From the NCBI GenBank assembly GCA_030248215.1, contig JASANG010001733.1, forward strand, positions 124,001 to 188,000: a stretch of 64,000 nucleotides of DNA, written 5' to 3'. Shown piece after piece: positions 10,320 through 23,262 of this stretch. Below the pieces are notes generated by a model. That model saw nothing but the letters and a program-made list of their open reading frames with translations, was not told the origin of the DNA and ran no database searches. How positions within the stretch are numbered: position 1 is the stretch's first letter; each line of letters starts with the position of its first letter. The position numbers were made by a program, and so were the translations under genes. Source of the DNA: Enoplolaimus lenunculus. Lineage: Eukaryota > Nematoda > Enoplea > Enoplida > Thoracostomopsidae.

Positions 10320-11085
10320 ACATAATCTTGCGTCAGCTCATATCGAATTTTTATGAACAATTTTTCCTGACTGGAATAAATCGACCATATGCTCCTGAGT
10401 TGGGCCCATGTTAACTATAACGGCTTCCCCATTAAGCGTTACCCGAGACCTAAGCCTAAAACCGTTAGCGGAAACATATGCCTTACCCTAAGTTTCCTTA
10501 TAGTGAAGTCTTCCCTTCCGGTCTCCGAATACGCAGGTTGCAGACGAAAATAATTAACAAGAGTCCTAAGTCTTATCAATGGTATGAAAAGGTTTTAATC
10601 TAAGCTAACTTTTAATAACGAACCGTATGCATTAGCGTCGGAAAAGTGTAGGTTATGAAAGTTCACATAGAAACTTCGTCATAAAATACAACACTTCCTT
10701 CATCAACTCAAAATTTAAAAACCTCACGGAAATCAACCTTAAAATTAACCCGAACTGACGCAAGTGCAAACTCGACCTTCCACGCATTCAAAAGTGACAA
10801 AGTAATGCCTATGCAGACATTTTTTATACATAAACACAGTTCTCACAGTTAATGTGGTGAAAAAAAGCTTCTATCCAGAGGCGCAAGGATCAATCTATCT
10901 TGGGATCCTTCTGTGAAACCGTATTTGTGCTTTAGGTGTCTAAAAGCATAGGGTATAGAAGTTCACACGAAACGTTGTCACAATACACAGCCATATCAAC
11001 ACAAAAAATGAGTTATGCAATTTCACGGAAACTAACCTTCAATTTAACCAGAATCGACAATCGAAAATATTAGTTCGACCTACAC
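10320..11085. other. Gene-free block
   Basis: Short CCTAAG-like patch at 10445-10500. Otherwise nothing recognised. Confidence 0.4.
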
Positions 11086-11257
11086 GGGCTCATAGCCAGC
11101 CCAGAGCCGGGTGAGGCGGAGGCTCAACCGGCCCCCTGAAATAATTTTGGCGCACTCTAAAAGATTGCCAACCTACCTTGTAGGGCATCGAAAACACTTG
11201 TATGCCTGCTCATGAAACTTTTTAGCCCCCAGAGCAAGGTGAGCTGGCAACGGGCCT
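11086..11257. mobile_element. Short TIR element, GGCCCGTAGCCAG type, copy 1
   Basis: Left end GGGCTCATAGCCAGCCC and the complement of the right end (AGGCCCGTTGCCAGCTC) match. The body shares CTTGTATGCC and CTTTTTAGCCCCCAGAGCAA with a related copy at 39584-39745. A non-autonomous MITE of about 170 bp. Confidence 0.6.
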
Positions 11258-11566
11258 ATAGCTACAAGTACGAAGCTTTTAACTGTGACAAAATAATGGC
11301 CGGCCGCACAGATGTTTTTATAAAACCGAAATTCCCACGGTTTAAACGGTAGCAGTGAACACAAATTGTGAATCAAAACCGAAAATGGGCACGGTTTATG
11401 CGAACTATTCTGAAAAATGCTTTACTCCAGCTAGAATTTCCTTTGCTTACAACTATAAACAATATATGCCCGGGTTCCAGTTGAAACCAGCCGTTTCGAT
11501 CGGTGCTGCACGTCACAAACAGTATTGCGCTTCAAAAAACCACATCATTTAAGGTTAGGGATTATT

Positions 11567-11974
11567 GTTTATAGGTGTAAGCTTGGGTAAAGGTTTAAAC
11601 AAACGCTTAGACTTAGGCCAAAGTAGGGCTCTTATAAAGCCTATTACTTTCATTCTTGTCACCCGTGTGTTTATAGGTGTAAGCTTGGGTAAAGGTTTAA
11701 ACAAACGCTTAGACTTAGGCCAAAGTAGGGCTCTTATAAAGCCTATTACTTTCATTCTTGTCACCCGTGTGTTTATAGGTGTAAGCTTGGGTAAAGGTTT
11801 AAACAAAGGCTTAGACTTAGGCCAAAGTAGGGCTCTTATAAAGCCTATTACTTTCATTCTTGTCACCCGTGTGTTTATAGGTGTAAGCTTGGGTAAAGGT
11901 TTAAACAAAGGCTTAGACTTAGGCCAAAGTAGGGCTCTTATAAAGCCTATTACTTTCATTCTTGTCACCCGTGG
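11567..11974. repeat. 102-bp tandem repeat, 4 copies
   Basis: Four units start at 11567, 11669, 11771 and 11873, each beginning GTTTATAGGTGTAAGC. Units 1 and 2 share AAACAAACGC; units 3 and 4 share AAACAAAGGC; otherwise they look identical. The period is divisible by three, so frames remain open on both strands over the array (137 and 157 codons); these are treated as by-products of the repeat. Confidence 0.95.
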
Positions 11975-12544
11975 ACTAAGACCGCAATCGAGGCAGTTTT
12001 ATTTCAAGTCCTTAGATACGATGCATTCGCAGTTTTAACTGAAGGTGGCGATTTCGTAAAATTACGGAAGTACTATTTAAACACAGCGTTAGCTTTAGCT
12101 GTAGTTAGACGGATACTGCGCAGTGTTTATTTTTGGCAAACTGGTTTTGGATTTCGTAGCTTGCGCCAGATACGTGATTGTATGTGGCCTATCCAGGCGC
12201 AGGAGGCGTTAGTGAAATTAACCAGACTCTGGTGTAGAATATATTATCGTAAGGCGGTACCAGGGCACATGTGAATCGTGGGGTTGGCGATTTACGGATA
12301 TGTTTAGACTTAAAGTGTTCGACTAAATTATTCCGCTTCAGTTAGTCATTCTTGAACCGAGTGCAGCTAGTCAATCCCGAAAATACACTTACGCTGGTAC
12401 GGCATATTTGGCAGTGATTGTGAATGCCCGAGACTGAGTGATTCCTTGTGTGCGGTGACTTTCAGGACGTACCTACTACAGTCGTAGGACAACCCACCGA
12501 GTATCTGACTTGACAGCTTTCCACCATCAGTCAAAAGTAGCCGA
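11975..12544. other. Gene-free block
   Basis: Nothing recognised. Confidence 0.4.
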
Positions 12545-12672
12545 GAGTAGACGGCAATACTTTTAGACTTGCTTTTAGGTTTAGGCTTAGGCGTGCCCTT
12601 AGTTCTAGGTTTACCCTTGCCCTAAGACTTACGCTTGGGCGTACGAATATGCTTATACTACTTTCGTGCCAT
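12545..12672. mobile_element. TTAGGC-core element, degraded
   Basis: TTTAGGCTTAGGC-like units followed by CGAATATGCTTATACTACT, which matches the right inner part of the complete element at 41044-41264. Ends are not intact. Confidence 0.5.
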
Positions 12673-14961
12673 ACGAAGTAAACGTTGGTCATGCTTTGCA
12701 AGAGCAAAAACAATAAGTCTGACAAGAAACATGGAAGTCTGCTAACATGGATACAAGCGCTCTGTCATGTACTAACGCCTTTGTTTAGAACTATAATAAT
12801 ATACTTGAAATGAGTTAATAATACGTATGGTTATAAAAATTGGCAACAGTCACACTGAAGCCTACACAACACTGGGTGTATAAGTGGTATCTAAAGGCGC
12901 GCCAACTTCTCGTTACTCGCTTATAGCTTGTAAGAGGCAAGATAACCACAGTTGAGCAGGTGTTCTTAGTAACTTCGTTTTTGATTTCTTATTTCATATA
13001 TAAGATAATATGTTTTATCATAAAAATGGATAAAACACTTGCGGAAGACAAACTTCAACAGCTTGCGTTTGTGGTATATTATCGCAGCGGTGGCGTTATA
13101 CTTACAGCAAGCTACACCCATACTCCTACTCATCTTAAACCTGAAACCAGATATTCAAGACACTTCGAAACATTTTTAGTCACTTCGGTTTTGTTATATA
13201 ATATCGTTGTTAAAGGTTCAGTTGCTATTTGAGTAGCGAAAATAAAGGTTATTTCGAGTTTACTAAAGAAATAATATATATCATTTTACAGAAAGAATAT
13301 GGAGTTGAAGATAAACAACAAACACTCGCAGCTTTTTTGATTTATATTATTATTCAGCCGAGCGATACACCAACACCTCGAGTCTGTAACCGGTCAGATT
13401 GACGCTGTAACCAGACAGATTGACGCCTATTTTTCAGAAGCATTTTACATATTAGTAACTTAATTTTTGTTTCATCTTATTTGATAAAACAGGTCGAGGT
13501 ACTTGCTATAGAAGCAAGCTACGATTTATATTCAGCTGGGGTGCTGTACCTATGCTTATTTCCACCCCCTTCCGGAAACAGTAGCCTAGGATAATTTTTC
13601 ACCCATTGCTTCGGCTGATTCTTGTACTGTTGCAGGCGGCCAATTTTATCTCAGGGCTATTTTGTTACCCCATAGACTATCGTGCTAATTTGCAGTGCAG
13701 TGGTGGGCGTGCACTAAACTGCTCATATTGTCATGAACAGAACTGTACTATCTTTAATCTTCTTAGTTGTACTTGTTATACTTTCTATATAAATTATCTA
13801 TGTTTCGTAGTTAGATTATTTTTTAAATTGGTACTATAATGTAGCGGCCGACTATGGGGGAAACTGATGTTTATTTTTAATTTTTGTCGACCCAATTTAC
13901 TCTGAGAGACGATCTGACGGTCCGATTACTGGCGGGACATAACAGACCAGGAGTTTAGCAGTAAACACCCACCTGCACATATTCGAGCTTATGTTTACGT
14001 TCGGCGTGCAGGGCAAGTTTCGATCCAAAGCTTAGGTTGAAACTACGGCGTATTTTTAGCATAGCTTAGCTTTCCGGCGAAAGATTTAATTTTTAATATT
14101 TTCATCTAATCGTTTATTAGTTTTTTTGCTAAAAAGTTTTGCTATTTTGCTCCAAACAGAGGCGTAGCCAGGATTTCATTTCGGGTGGGCATAATAACCT
14201 CGTCTAAAAAATGTTTTGCGCGTGATCGTAGCGAGCGAGAAAAAAACCTACCCACTTCGTACAGAACCTTATCCCCTTTGTATACGCCCCTTGCTCCGAA
14301 TGGACCCTATCCACACTATGCGATTCCACAACCTATGAATGCATTATCTGGTGTTCCGTGGTAAAGCGTAACGGCTCTTAAAGTAACATGGTACAAAAAG
14401 GAACCATTGCAGCATTGCATTGTAGTAAGATTGCGATAGGCGTTTAAGTGTGGGTCCGGTTATTCTCTGAAGTGAATATACAAACCTGGAATTTTAGTAA
14501 TTCATAACATAAACACACCTTAGTTAATTTCATAACACTTTCCTTTGTATATTTTAGCTCGTATGAAAAAATTTTCTGACCGCAAATTTAGTGAATCTTC
14601 TAAGTCCCCACTAGCTGCTGCATTCCTGAGACAAACTTATACCATTAATAAATAAAAAAACTCGCGTCACAGAACTGAACTAAAAATTGGCCAAAAATGC
14701 AAATTATACTTAAACTTATTATTATAATGTTCACGTACGGCGGAATGTAATATCCCCAGCATGAGATGGTTACAAAGTTGTTGTTCCCGCTGTGCGTGAG
14801 AAACGACATGTATGAGCGGTCTATATTTACCTATGACGTCAAACGCACAGCCAAACGCGGAGCTGTAAACCAAACAAACTAAATTAGGGTTATATATAGA
14901 CATAGTGTAGCGTTTGAACACATCAAAAAGAACTTAGTACTATTGTAAAAGTTTCTCACGA
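12673..14961. other. Gene-free block
   Basis: No gene recognised. An ATTAATTA-poor, AT-rich region with an ORF at 12960-13232 lacking features. At 14158-14245 an AGGCGTAGCCAGGATTTC sequence followed by AGCGAGCGAGAAAAA looks like the end of a dispersed repeat. Confidence 0.4.
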
Positions 14962-15034
14962 TAGACTTTAGGCTTAGGATTGGATTTAGGAAAATGCGTT
15001 ACGCGTAAGCGCAACGTTTTCCTAAGCCTAAACC
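14962..15034. repeat. Inverted TTAGG-like hairpin
   Basis: A TTAGG-like arm (GGATTTAGGAAAATGCGTT) faces its approximate complement (AACGTTTTCCTAAGCC) across ACGCGTAAGCGC. Telomere-like units in head-to-head orientation. Confidence 0.6.
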
Positions 15035-15542
15035 TGCGAACAAGCGTTAACTCTATAGCAATAAAAATGTGTGAAGTGTACAAGAGTTGAACTGAGGTAT
15101 TTAAGGGTCGAAAGTCATTTGGGTCAAATTTGAATATCTTTTGTTGAACCACCAATCTTGCTACTGGCAATATAAATAGGTGAACTAAAAGCATAAAAGT
15201 TGGTTCTTAAAATTTTTTACTAAAATTTCAAACAATACAAGTTTCTTTCTTTGTTGAATTTTTGAGTAATTTATCATCATTATCATGAGATTTAATTTTG
15301 ACTAAACTGGCAATATATAAATTCAAATAAGATTAATTGAGGGCTGCGTCATTGAAACGGCCGAATTGAAGTGTAGTTTAACCATTTAACAGATTAGTGT
15401 CAAATAAAACTAACTTTTCACATTATGGTTTCTTTTTATTTACTTAAAACTTCAACGCTAACGTTCATATAATGGTACCCCTCTAAACCCGATATATTTT
15501 CACTTAAATTATGAAACTGGTAAAAAATATATGGCCATATAA
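15035..15542. other. Gene-free block
   Basis: Nothing recognised. Confidence 0.4.
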
Positions 15543-15751
15543 GCCAATGTTACTTTAAAGGGCGTAACAGCAAATTAATCGTATTCCTAAGCCTAAGCGT
15601 ATTCCTAAGCCTAAGCCTAAGCCTAAGCGTGGCAAAATTGTGCTCCTAAGCCTAAGCCTAAGCCTAAGCAAAAAATGTAATCTAGAATCTAAACCTACTC
15701 TTTTGTAGACCCACCAGAAACCTGGACGCCGCTTATAAAGTAACATGGCCC
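15543..15751. mobile_element. TTAGGC-core TIR element, TGTTACTTTA-ended type, copy 1
   Basis: Left end GCCAATGTTACTTTAAAGG and right end (complement) GGGCCATGTTACTTTATAAG form inverted repeats. The core is an array of CCTAAG hexamers (15593-15668), followed by AAAAAATGTAATCTAGA and GTAGACCCACCAGAAACC. Closely related to the copies at 18479-18671 (opposite orientation) and 49364-49548. Confidence 0.8.
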
Positions 15752-17255
15752 AAAACATAAATAGCAACAGCAGACCAGAAGCCAAAACTAAACCAGTGAA
15801 AACTCAAAGAACGCGCTTTATCAAGAAGTCATGTATACATATTTTGACAGTGATAAGTTAGTTCTCAAGAGACTGAATTATCGGCGATACAATCCACAGC
15901 GAGACGCGTCAATGCATGTAGATTGGAGGGAGCCGGCACCAAAAAACGACGGCAAAATGTTGGGTTTTATAAACAAAATTGACAAATCGGTAACGACAGC
16001 GCAATACGACGGTGTTCTGACGAATCCGAAATGAATTCCAAATTTTGGGACGGTCCTATTTTACGCCAATTGGTGGACGCTTGACAATCCGAGCATTTTT
16101 GGTTTCATTTTAAGCAACCGACTGTCGGACCACACGCCATATACGTGCTTACCAGTGAGGAAGCCTCGGGAGCGAACCGAGTGAGAAGCGAAACGTAATT
16201 TTACTAAATATTAATACAAAATGTTGGCTTTTGATAACTGTTTTGTGGACACTGCTTTAGTGCCCCCTCCCCGTTGGATCCGCCAATCAAATAAGAGCAT
16301 TGTTTTACTTGTGCCAAGCGGTGTCTGGCAAACAAATTGGTATGGTAATATATACAACCTCCAGGTCACGCGTAGTTTACTATTCAAACCATAATCGAAC
16401 GCGCACAACTTAATATAACATAATGTAGTTTCGTTGTGAATAAAATGAAAGTTTTTTTAGCAAAATATTAAGTTTGATCCAAAACATTATTCACCCTTTG
16501 GCAACTTTCCATACACCCAACTATCGACTGGTCAGAGTTGTTAGTGAGGTATGAACTCGAGTTTATTATTGTATTTCATGACGAACACTTAGCCAATGTG
16601 GGCAACAGGGATCAAAACCTGAATTTTGTATTAAAATTTACTACAAATACGGATTGTTGGCTTATCGCTCGTTTTTGGCATATGTCGTACCAGGAGTTTC
16701 ATCAGTGAAATTTCTCGATTCGCTGCAGTTTAAACGGGTACACGGCAACACCTTTTATCACGCTAGAAAATCGTTTTTACAAGCAAGTCATGGTATAAAG
16801 CAACATTTCTGTTCTGCTGTGAATTAGAATGTTGGTCTCAGAAAACTGAACAAGTGATTTAAATCGTCTAAGTTGAAGCCGAGGCTGCTACACACCTTAT
16901 AATTCGAATAATTAAAATTATTGATAGTATTTAGTGTAAACTTGACGTAATTAGTAAAAATTTGATAATTTTAACTTAAACTAACACAACAAAAAGGATA
17001 GAAGATATCTGTCGCGGCATTGGCTTTTCAAAGCTACTATGTCCTTATTGGGAGTCGATGGATTATGGATCTGTGGCCACTCGCAAGCATGTAGGATTTG
17101 CAACGTCCTCAGATTGCACTGCGTGCTAATTCACAGTGAATGTGTAAATTTCGCTGAATGTATATATTGAGTTTAGGCAACATCTGTTATATAAACTGCG
17201 TTACGGTGAACCGATTAGTCGCTTTGCTCAAAAACAAGCCTGCACATTGTTATCC
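15752..17255. other. Gene-free block
   Basis: No gene recognised. An AGCGAACCGAGTGAGAAGCG motif at 16159-16190, of the type seen at many repeat borders, is the only repeated sequence noted. Confidence 0.4.
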
Positions 17256-17260
17256 ATTTT

Positions 17261-17642
17261 ATTCTGTATTGGAGCCTAGCAAGATTAAAAGCAAAACGTA
17301 AAAAAGTTAAACGAATCAGCTCGTACAAGGGTTTCACGATAGTAGCATACTAAAACTTACGCGAAATTGTATTTATGCAAAGTTCTACACTGAGAAACAA
17401 TTGCATTTAAACCTAAAAATATCCAAAGCCACGTTTTGGAACAGATTAATCCATTATTCTGTATTGGAGCCTAGCAAGATTAACAGCAAAACGTAAAAAA
17501 GTTAAACGAATCAGCTCGTACAAGGGTTTCACGATAGTAGCATACTAAAAATTACGCGAAATTGTATTTATGCAAAGTTCTACACTGAGAAACAATTGCA
17601 TTTAAACCTAAAAATATCCAAAGCCACGTTTCGGAACAGCTT
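17261..17642. repeat. Recent tandem duplication, period 195 bp
   Basis: Two copies (17261-17451 and 17456-17642) beginning ATTCTGTATTGGAGCC differ at only a few positions, indicating a young duplication. No coding capacity. Confidence 0.95.
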
Positions 17643-17816
17643 AAGCTTAAAATATAATCAGTTCCAATTAATAATTAGCAAGCTGATGCAGCCCAAATTA
17701 TGCCATGTTTGTTAGCTTTTATTTCACGACCAAGCCTAAAAATAACCAGACACATTGACTAAAATAACGTGTAAAGCAGATAACGATATGCACGCTGTAG
17801 TTGGCCGACTACGATT

Positions 17817-17964
17817 GGGGTAACATTTGAGTACCCATTTTGAGTCCCAATCAACAGGAATCTGTATCCCTAATTAGAGTCCACAGTCCGTAATCGAATT
17901 ACAGAGGGTGCCCACCGGAGAGGCAAAACAAATATCAGCCCCTGCCTTATTCGGTTCACTACTG
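17817..17964. mobile_element. Tc1/mariner-like MITE, degraded copy
   Basis: Shares internal TTTTGAGTCCCAATCAA, ATCCCTAATTAGAGTCC and CGGAGAGGCAAA with the complete element at 31120-31568, and a degraded right end CGGTTCACTACTG followed by TA. The left end is missing. Confidence 0.75.
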
Positions 17965-18478
17965 TATAATTCCTAGAGTGACAAACTAAATTATGCAAAA
18001 GCTATTTATGAGTTACAAACAGTGACCGACACAGGGGTTTTATTCCAAAAACAATCGCCTCGGTGCGAACTCTTTAGACCAAACCAGGCCGGTCGCCCTC
18101 GGTGCAGAATCTAGCAACTACTGGGCCTCTGAAATTGGGTAAAATGATGTTTACAACCACATGAAATATACCTTAAAAAAGCATAAAACACTTATAAAAT
18201 TTTTTAAACATTAAATGTTGCAAATTCGCAGAATTCGCAATCGGAATATTCTGTTTGTTGTTCCGCTTTAGTTAAGCTAAATTGCAACTAAATATAGATT
18301 GAATAACCGGCTAAATCAAAACCTATAAATTGACAAAAGGCTTTTGTGAACATTTGCATAATTGATGATATTGATAAATTAGAGTTAAAATTTTATTAGT
18401 AACCAGTCTAATTAAGTACTTGGAACTAGTAATTTAGTGGCTCGTTTGTAATTATGCACGGGCGTAGCTTAGTTTTCC
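17965..18478. other. Gene-free block
   Basis: Nothing recognised. Confidence 0.4.
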
Positions 18479-18671
18479 GGCCCATGTTACTTTTATGCCA
18501 GTCCCGGTTACTGGTAGGTCTGTAAAAGAGTAGTCTTAGATTCTAGTCTGAATTTTTCTGCATATGCTTAGGCTTTAGGCTTAGGCTTAGAAATATCTGT
18601 TTTCAGCTGTTAGGTTTAGGCTTCGAAATAGGTTTAATCCACTGGTTACGGCCCTAAAAGTAACACTGACC
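18479..18671. mobile_element. TTAGGC-core TIR element, TGTTACTTTA-ended type, copy 2
   Basis: Opposite orientation to the copy at 15543. Left end GGCCCATGTTACTTTTATG; right end complement GGTCAGTGTTACTTTTAGGG. The core at 18567-18625 has TTAGGC units. The interior GGTAGGTCTGTAAAAGAGTAG matches copy 1. Confidence 0.8.
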
Positions 18672-20164
18672 GGGTTTCCAATATGAAAGTTACTGGAGTA
18701 AAGAACGTTGAACATTTTGATTCCGTTTTCAAAATCCAGTATATATTCGGCTGTGGTTAAAAATAACATGGTGACAGTTAAGTGGTGTTTGCAGACGTGT
18801 TCCACCACCCCACCCCCGTCCAACTTTTAAATTCTTGCTTAGCGTTTGATCTCTGCTGAATGTAAAATACTCATATCAGAAAACGTTAAGCCTGTCATTC
18901 TACGCAAACGTCAGACGTGCTTACTCCGAAGTAACAATAATTAAAGCAAGTACTCAAAACCGGTGCTTTAGGTTCACCGTTCACTAAACAGGGTAATTGC
19001 TCTTTATATGCCTAATATCACCAAAATACATATTTTTACTGTTTTGACGTCAGCCAACGGTTACAATAGTATAGTTAATAATTATTTCAGCTGGATAAAT
19101 GGCTAATCGGTGGCAGTGTATTTCACAGAACTATTTACTTACTAAAGCTAACCGAGATACGAAGGTGAGCTAAAAAGCTACAGAAAAGTATACAATCATA
19201 CATTTACAGGCAAAAAACTGTATTGTACTGATGCATGGCGAAAAAAATTTTTAAGAACAAATTTGGGCGTACCAATTGGGGATTTTTTGAAAATCTAACG
19301 AAAGAAAAGCGTTTGATTTGAATGTGTTTCATTTGACGTCTTAAAATTGTTTATTTATTTGATTCGTTTCAGTTCCAACAACGTTTAGCACTTAGTTCGA
19401 TAAAACGGAAAACTACGACTATCTCTCACATCGATTCGACTATTTTTAGGCATGACCTCATATACGGTCTCGGTATGGTTAGTAAATTTGTGAACCAATG
19501 CATCAGTGAGGTATTTTACTCAGACTGCCAGTTTATTGTAAAACTTCAAAGGTTATATTTGTTTAAAAATTTAAATTAAACAAGTTAGTCAAAGGTTTAC
19601 ACCGTCTGCTACAACAAAACCACTGATCAAATTGTATACAATTCGTATAAATTTTGTTAACAGGTCGCGGGCAGCCGTGAGCAATCAATCGGAACATGTG
19701 AACGAAATAAAATTTGATTTTAAAATTTATATTTAACTTATTGTTAACTCAAATTATTGAGCTGCAAAATTTAAATTCGTTCTGAAACCAAATTTGACAG
19801 ACTCCCTTGACGAACAAATTTGATGAACCAGAAACAACAGAAAACTTTGATTTCCAGTATGGCAGTGGTCAGTCAAACTATAATTTGCAAAATTTTCACC
19901 AGTCAATCGCCAGTTGTAACTTTAAATACAAAATGAAACCAAGTTCAAACTCTGTTCAAGGATTTTTAAACTAAACCACGGCAGTTAAAACTCTGTTAGT
20001 AGTGTACTGTTTATAGTAAAATATATGCCATTTTTTTAGCATAATGACAAACCACAGTACGTATAGACAGTTTAGCAAGTTTTAGCTGAGGTAATTTCAA
20101 GAAACAGATTAATTTTGAAAATTGATTCATATTCGCATAACTTAGCTAAATTCTAGTACCGGTA
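18672..20164. other. Gene-free block
   Basis: Nothing recognised. Confidence 0.4.
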
Positions 20165-20283
20165 CTGTAGTGATTTGAAGAAGAGTGGGGTAATAAGAGG
20201 TGGTCTCCGTAACCGAATAACAGTTGCTACCTTCTGGAGAGGCAAAATAATTATTAGTTCGACTCTTATTCGGGTCACTACAG
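20165..20283. mobile_element. Tc1/mariner-like MITE, internally deleted copy
   Basis: A 119-bp derivative: left end CTGTAGTGATTTGAAG preceded by TA, right end CTTATTCGGGTCACTACAG. It keeps TAATAAGAGGTGGTC and TTCTGGAGAGGCAAA from the longer family member at 31120-31568. Confidence 0.85.
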
Positions 20284-22869
20284 GATTTATTCTATATTTA
20301 CAACGGTGCGTTCTGAGCAGTAGATAGGATTTGGTTTCGAGAGTGGTATAAGGTCAAGTAAAATATTAGTAAATGATTATAACCCAGTCCAGTGCAAAAA
20401 TTGTTTTGGCCTTTGGGATCCAGTTTATTTCTTGCCTTTCCTGCCCAAATCCTAACAACAGCTTCAATAATTATCGTATAAATGCATTCTGACACATTTG
20501 AAATTTACACACACATATATATAATATATATATTTAAATATATAATAATAGCTAGGGACGTTTTATTAATATGATGGCTCCATTACACGACACTTGTCCT
20601 CAACATTTATTCAAACCTCGCAATAAGGTGCATCAGTTAAAAGACTACGCTGACGTAAATAACTCGTTTGAACCTTAACGACAGAGTATTTTGCACCGGC
20701 AAAACGTATACCTTTAAACAATCTCAATTATTCCGCAAATGCGACAATTGCACTTGTAAAAACACAATATGAGAGCAGGCGTTTGAAGAGGCAAAAATAT
20801 AATTTTTGAAAATGATATCCCATTGCCGTTAAAAAATTTAAAAAAAAGAATTATTCATGCCGTTGTTGTCTTAGCGGCAGAACTTCAAAACAATGCAGAT
20901 TTGTCGATGAAACTGCATAAACGGTTGCCATCAAAACTTCTCGACTGATGTAAAAAAAGTACAAAAATTCGTTTAACGCTTAAAGATAAACAGAAGCAAA
21001 ATTTAAATGAATAACTTAATATACAAAAGTTCACGAACAAAAATGAGTTTGTCAAGCCAAATGATGCTTAAAAACCAACTGGCTGCTGCTCAGCTGTTAA
21101 ATTGGGTTGAGTTTCATAGAATTGTGACAGTTTGAAACGTAAACCTGTAGAGGTTTAATTAGAATTAAAAAATAAAATTTAAAAAGCAAAAATTACACTT
21201 CCAAGAGAGAATAAAAATTAACTCAATAGATTCCATGAAAGTTGAACGGAGAGTTGAAAAGCAGTTGATGGATAGTGTTGCGTAAATACTAAAATTATCA
21301 AACTTTGAATTGTACCGTCACCAAATGAATAGGTATCATAAAACCTTCGACACGAACTCTTATACAGCCTTTTGAAAAAAACAATGTTTTTCATCAAATG
21401 CTTGCGTCATTTTTCAGAGAAGCGCAGAAACGGGCAATTTTTCTCAAAGATACGCGTTTTATTTGATTTTAACCCATGGCTTAGAACATTTGCGAAAATA
21501 ACTTATTATTCGAGAAAGCTATAATAAGCAGCAAAACCAATCTTTTAATGTAAGCTCAAACAGGTGTCAATATCACGAATATAAAAATCAATCACAAAAA
21601 ATTTCACTTGAAAAATGTCAAGCAAAGCTTATTTGTCATATTTATTCCAGGTATTTTCCCGATGAAAAAAAACCATACAAAAATTCTAAATTAATCGGTG
21701 CAAACAAAACAAAAATGACAAACAACTGAAAATTTTTTAACAAATAATAATAATTTAAACATATTGGATATGAGCGTATGAAAGTCAATAACCTTGACAC
21801 TTATTCTGTCGCATTTGAAAATTTGGGCGAATGTTACTGTTCGAGGTGTGCGTTTAACAGTAGCCGAAGCATATTTCTAAGCATAACCCTCAATGCAAGG
21901 ATAAGTATCAAGTTAAGTAGCCTAAAGCCCATATTCAAAAAATTAATCAAAACCCCTAAGCCTACAGATAATTACAAAATGAACGGAGCATGTAATTTTT
22001 AAATTGATACTTAAGCAAGAGGCAGATTTTCTGGTTTAGCATTCAATAATACATATAAATAACGGTTATTCAACGAAAAGTTTGACTCAATTTCTGCAGC
22101 TTTCAAATCTTATTGGCTATTTGGTAATTTTTTGGTTTTGAAACTTTCGAACCACTGGCGATAATTTGACGTTTCATTTTGCTTAACAAAAATAAAAACA
22201 TTTTTTATACCAAAATTTTTTCCCAGCAAGTCGAACATTTAAAAAGTAGGTCCACCTCGAGCTTATTACGATAATTCTAGCTCTTCAAGTACGCTAGTCC
22301 GAGATGCTAATTTAATGGTAATTCCACCTTTTTAGATTACGCTAACCCTAACTTTTTATTTTACGCTATACCTAGCTTCTTATGTTACGCTATTCCTAGC
22401 ACTTCATTTTACACTCTGACACTTGACCAAAAATCGGTTCACAAATGTAAAAATTTACGTAACCAATTGCATACCCACTTTACAAATGTGTCTGTACGCA
22501 TTTAGATCAAAGCATTAAAATTCCGAAAATATTTACAGAAAATTGGATACAGGAAAATAAAACAATCTTATCACTCTATCGCACACCTTCGGTAAAACAA
22601 CGAAGAACAGACCATAGACTCGGCCGAAACTTTAACAAACTTTTAATAGCACGCGTGTCCCTACATATATACGGAACGCCGCTTTTAATATCTAACCAGT
22701 TAGAGTTTTAATTCAAACCGACAACTAAACTTTGGTGTTTTTCAAACATGAACAATCACTTATCACACGTTCAAGTAACATGATACTTTTGTGTTAACAA
22801 CGCATGTAAAAAATAGCCAGCGTGCAATTATGCATATAAACTTTGCGCGGCTCCGTTCCTGCATATGTG
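20284..22869. other. Gene-free AT-rich block
   Basis: No gene recognised. An AT microsatellite lies at 20508-20548. A short CCTAAG-containing patch lies at 21868-21965, and repeated TTACGCTA phrases at 22330-22420. Confidence 0.45.
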
Positions 22870-23262
22870 GGTCATTTCCGTTATCTTTTTCGAGCCCACT
22901 TTTGCAGAAAAATGGTTCGATTTTGAAAACTTTATCATATAAGCGTCTCATGACCTCCCATGTTAATTTTACGCTTAAATTTGAATTTTTGAAAAAATCG
23001 ATTTTTTATGGTCCCAAGGTCCACGATTCAGCGCTGCAAGCTGCATCGAATGGTGTATAATTTTTCAAACTGTTTGACAAATCAAAATTTTGGGTGCCAA
23101 GGGAGGCGAATTTTGGGACCTTAAAAATCTAATTTTTCAAAACTTCAAATTTAGGTGTGGAATGATCAGCGAAGGTCACGACATGAGCAGCTCAAATATG
23201 CAAAATTTTTAAAATCGAATCATTTTGTTGCAAACGTGAGGGGGTATAACGGAAAAGAACCC
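22870..23262. mobile_element. Foldback element with long imperfect arms, copy 1
   Basis: The left half (TTCCGTTATC...GGTTCGATTTTG...CATGACCTCCC...TTTTTATGGTCCCAAGG) is complementary to the right half (GGGACCTTAAAAA...GGTCACGACATG...AAAATCGAATCATTTTG...TATAACGGAA). A related, more diverged copy lies at 38350-38945. No ORF with a domain. Confidence 0.7.

Noticed and set aside
11555-12038. Open frames of 137 and 157 codons with repeated GLNKRLDLGQSRALIKPI-type blocks
   Set aside because: Direct product of the 102-bp array, open on both strands; no start context or flanking exon supports a gene.
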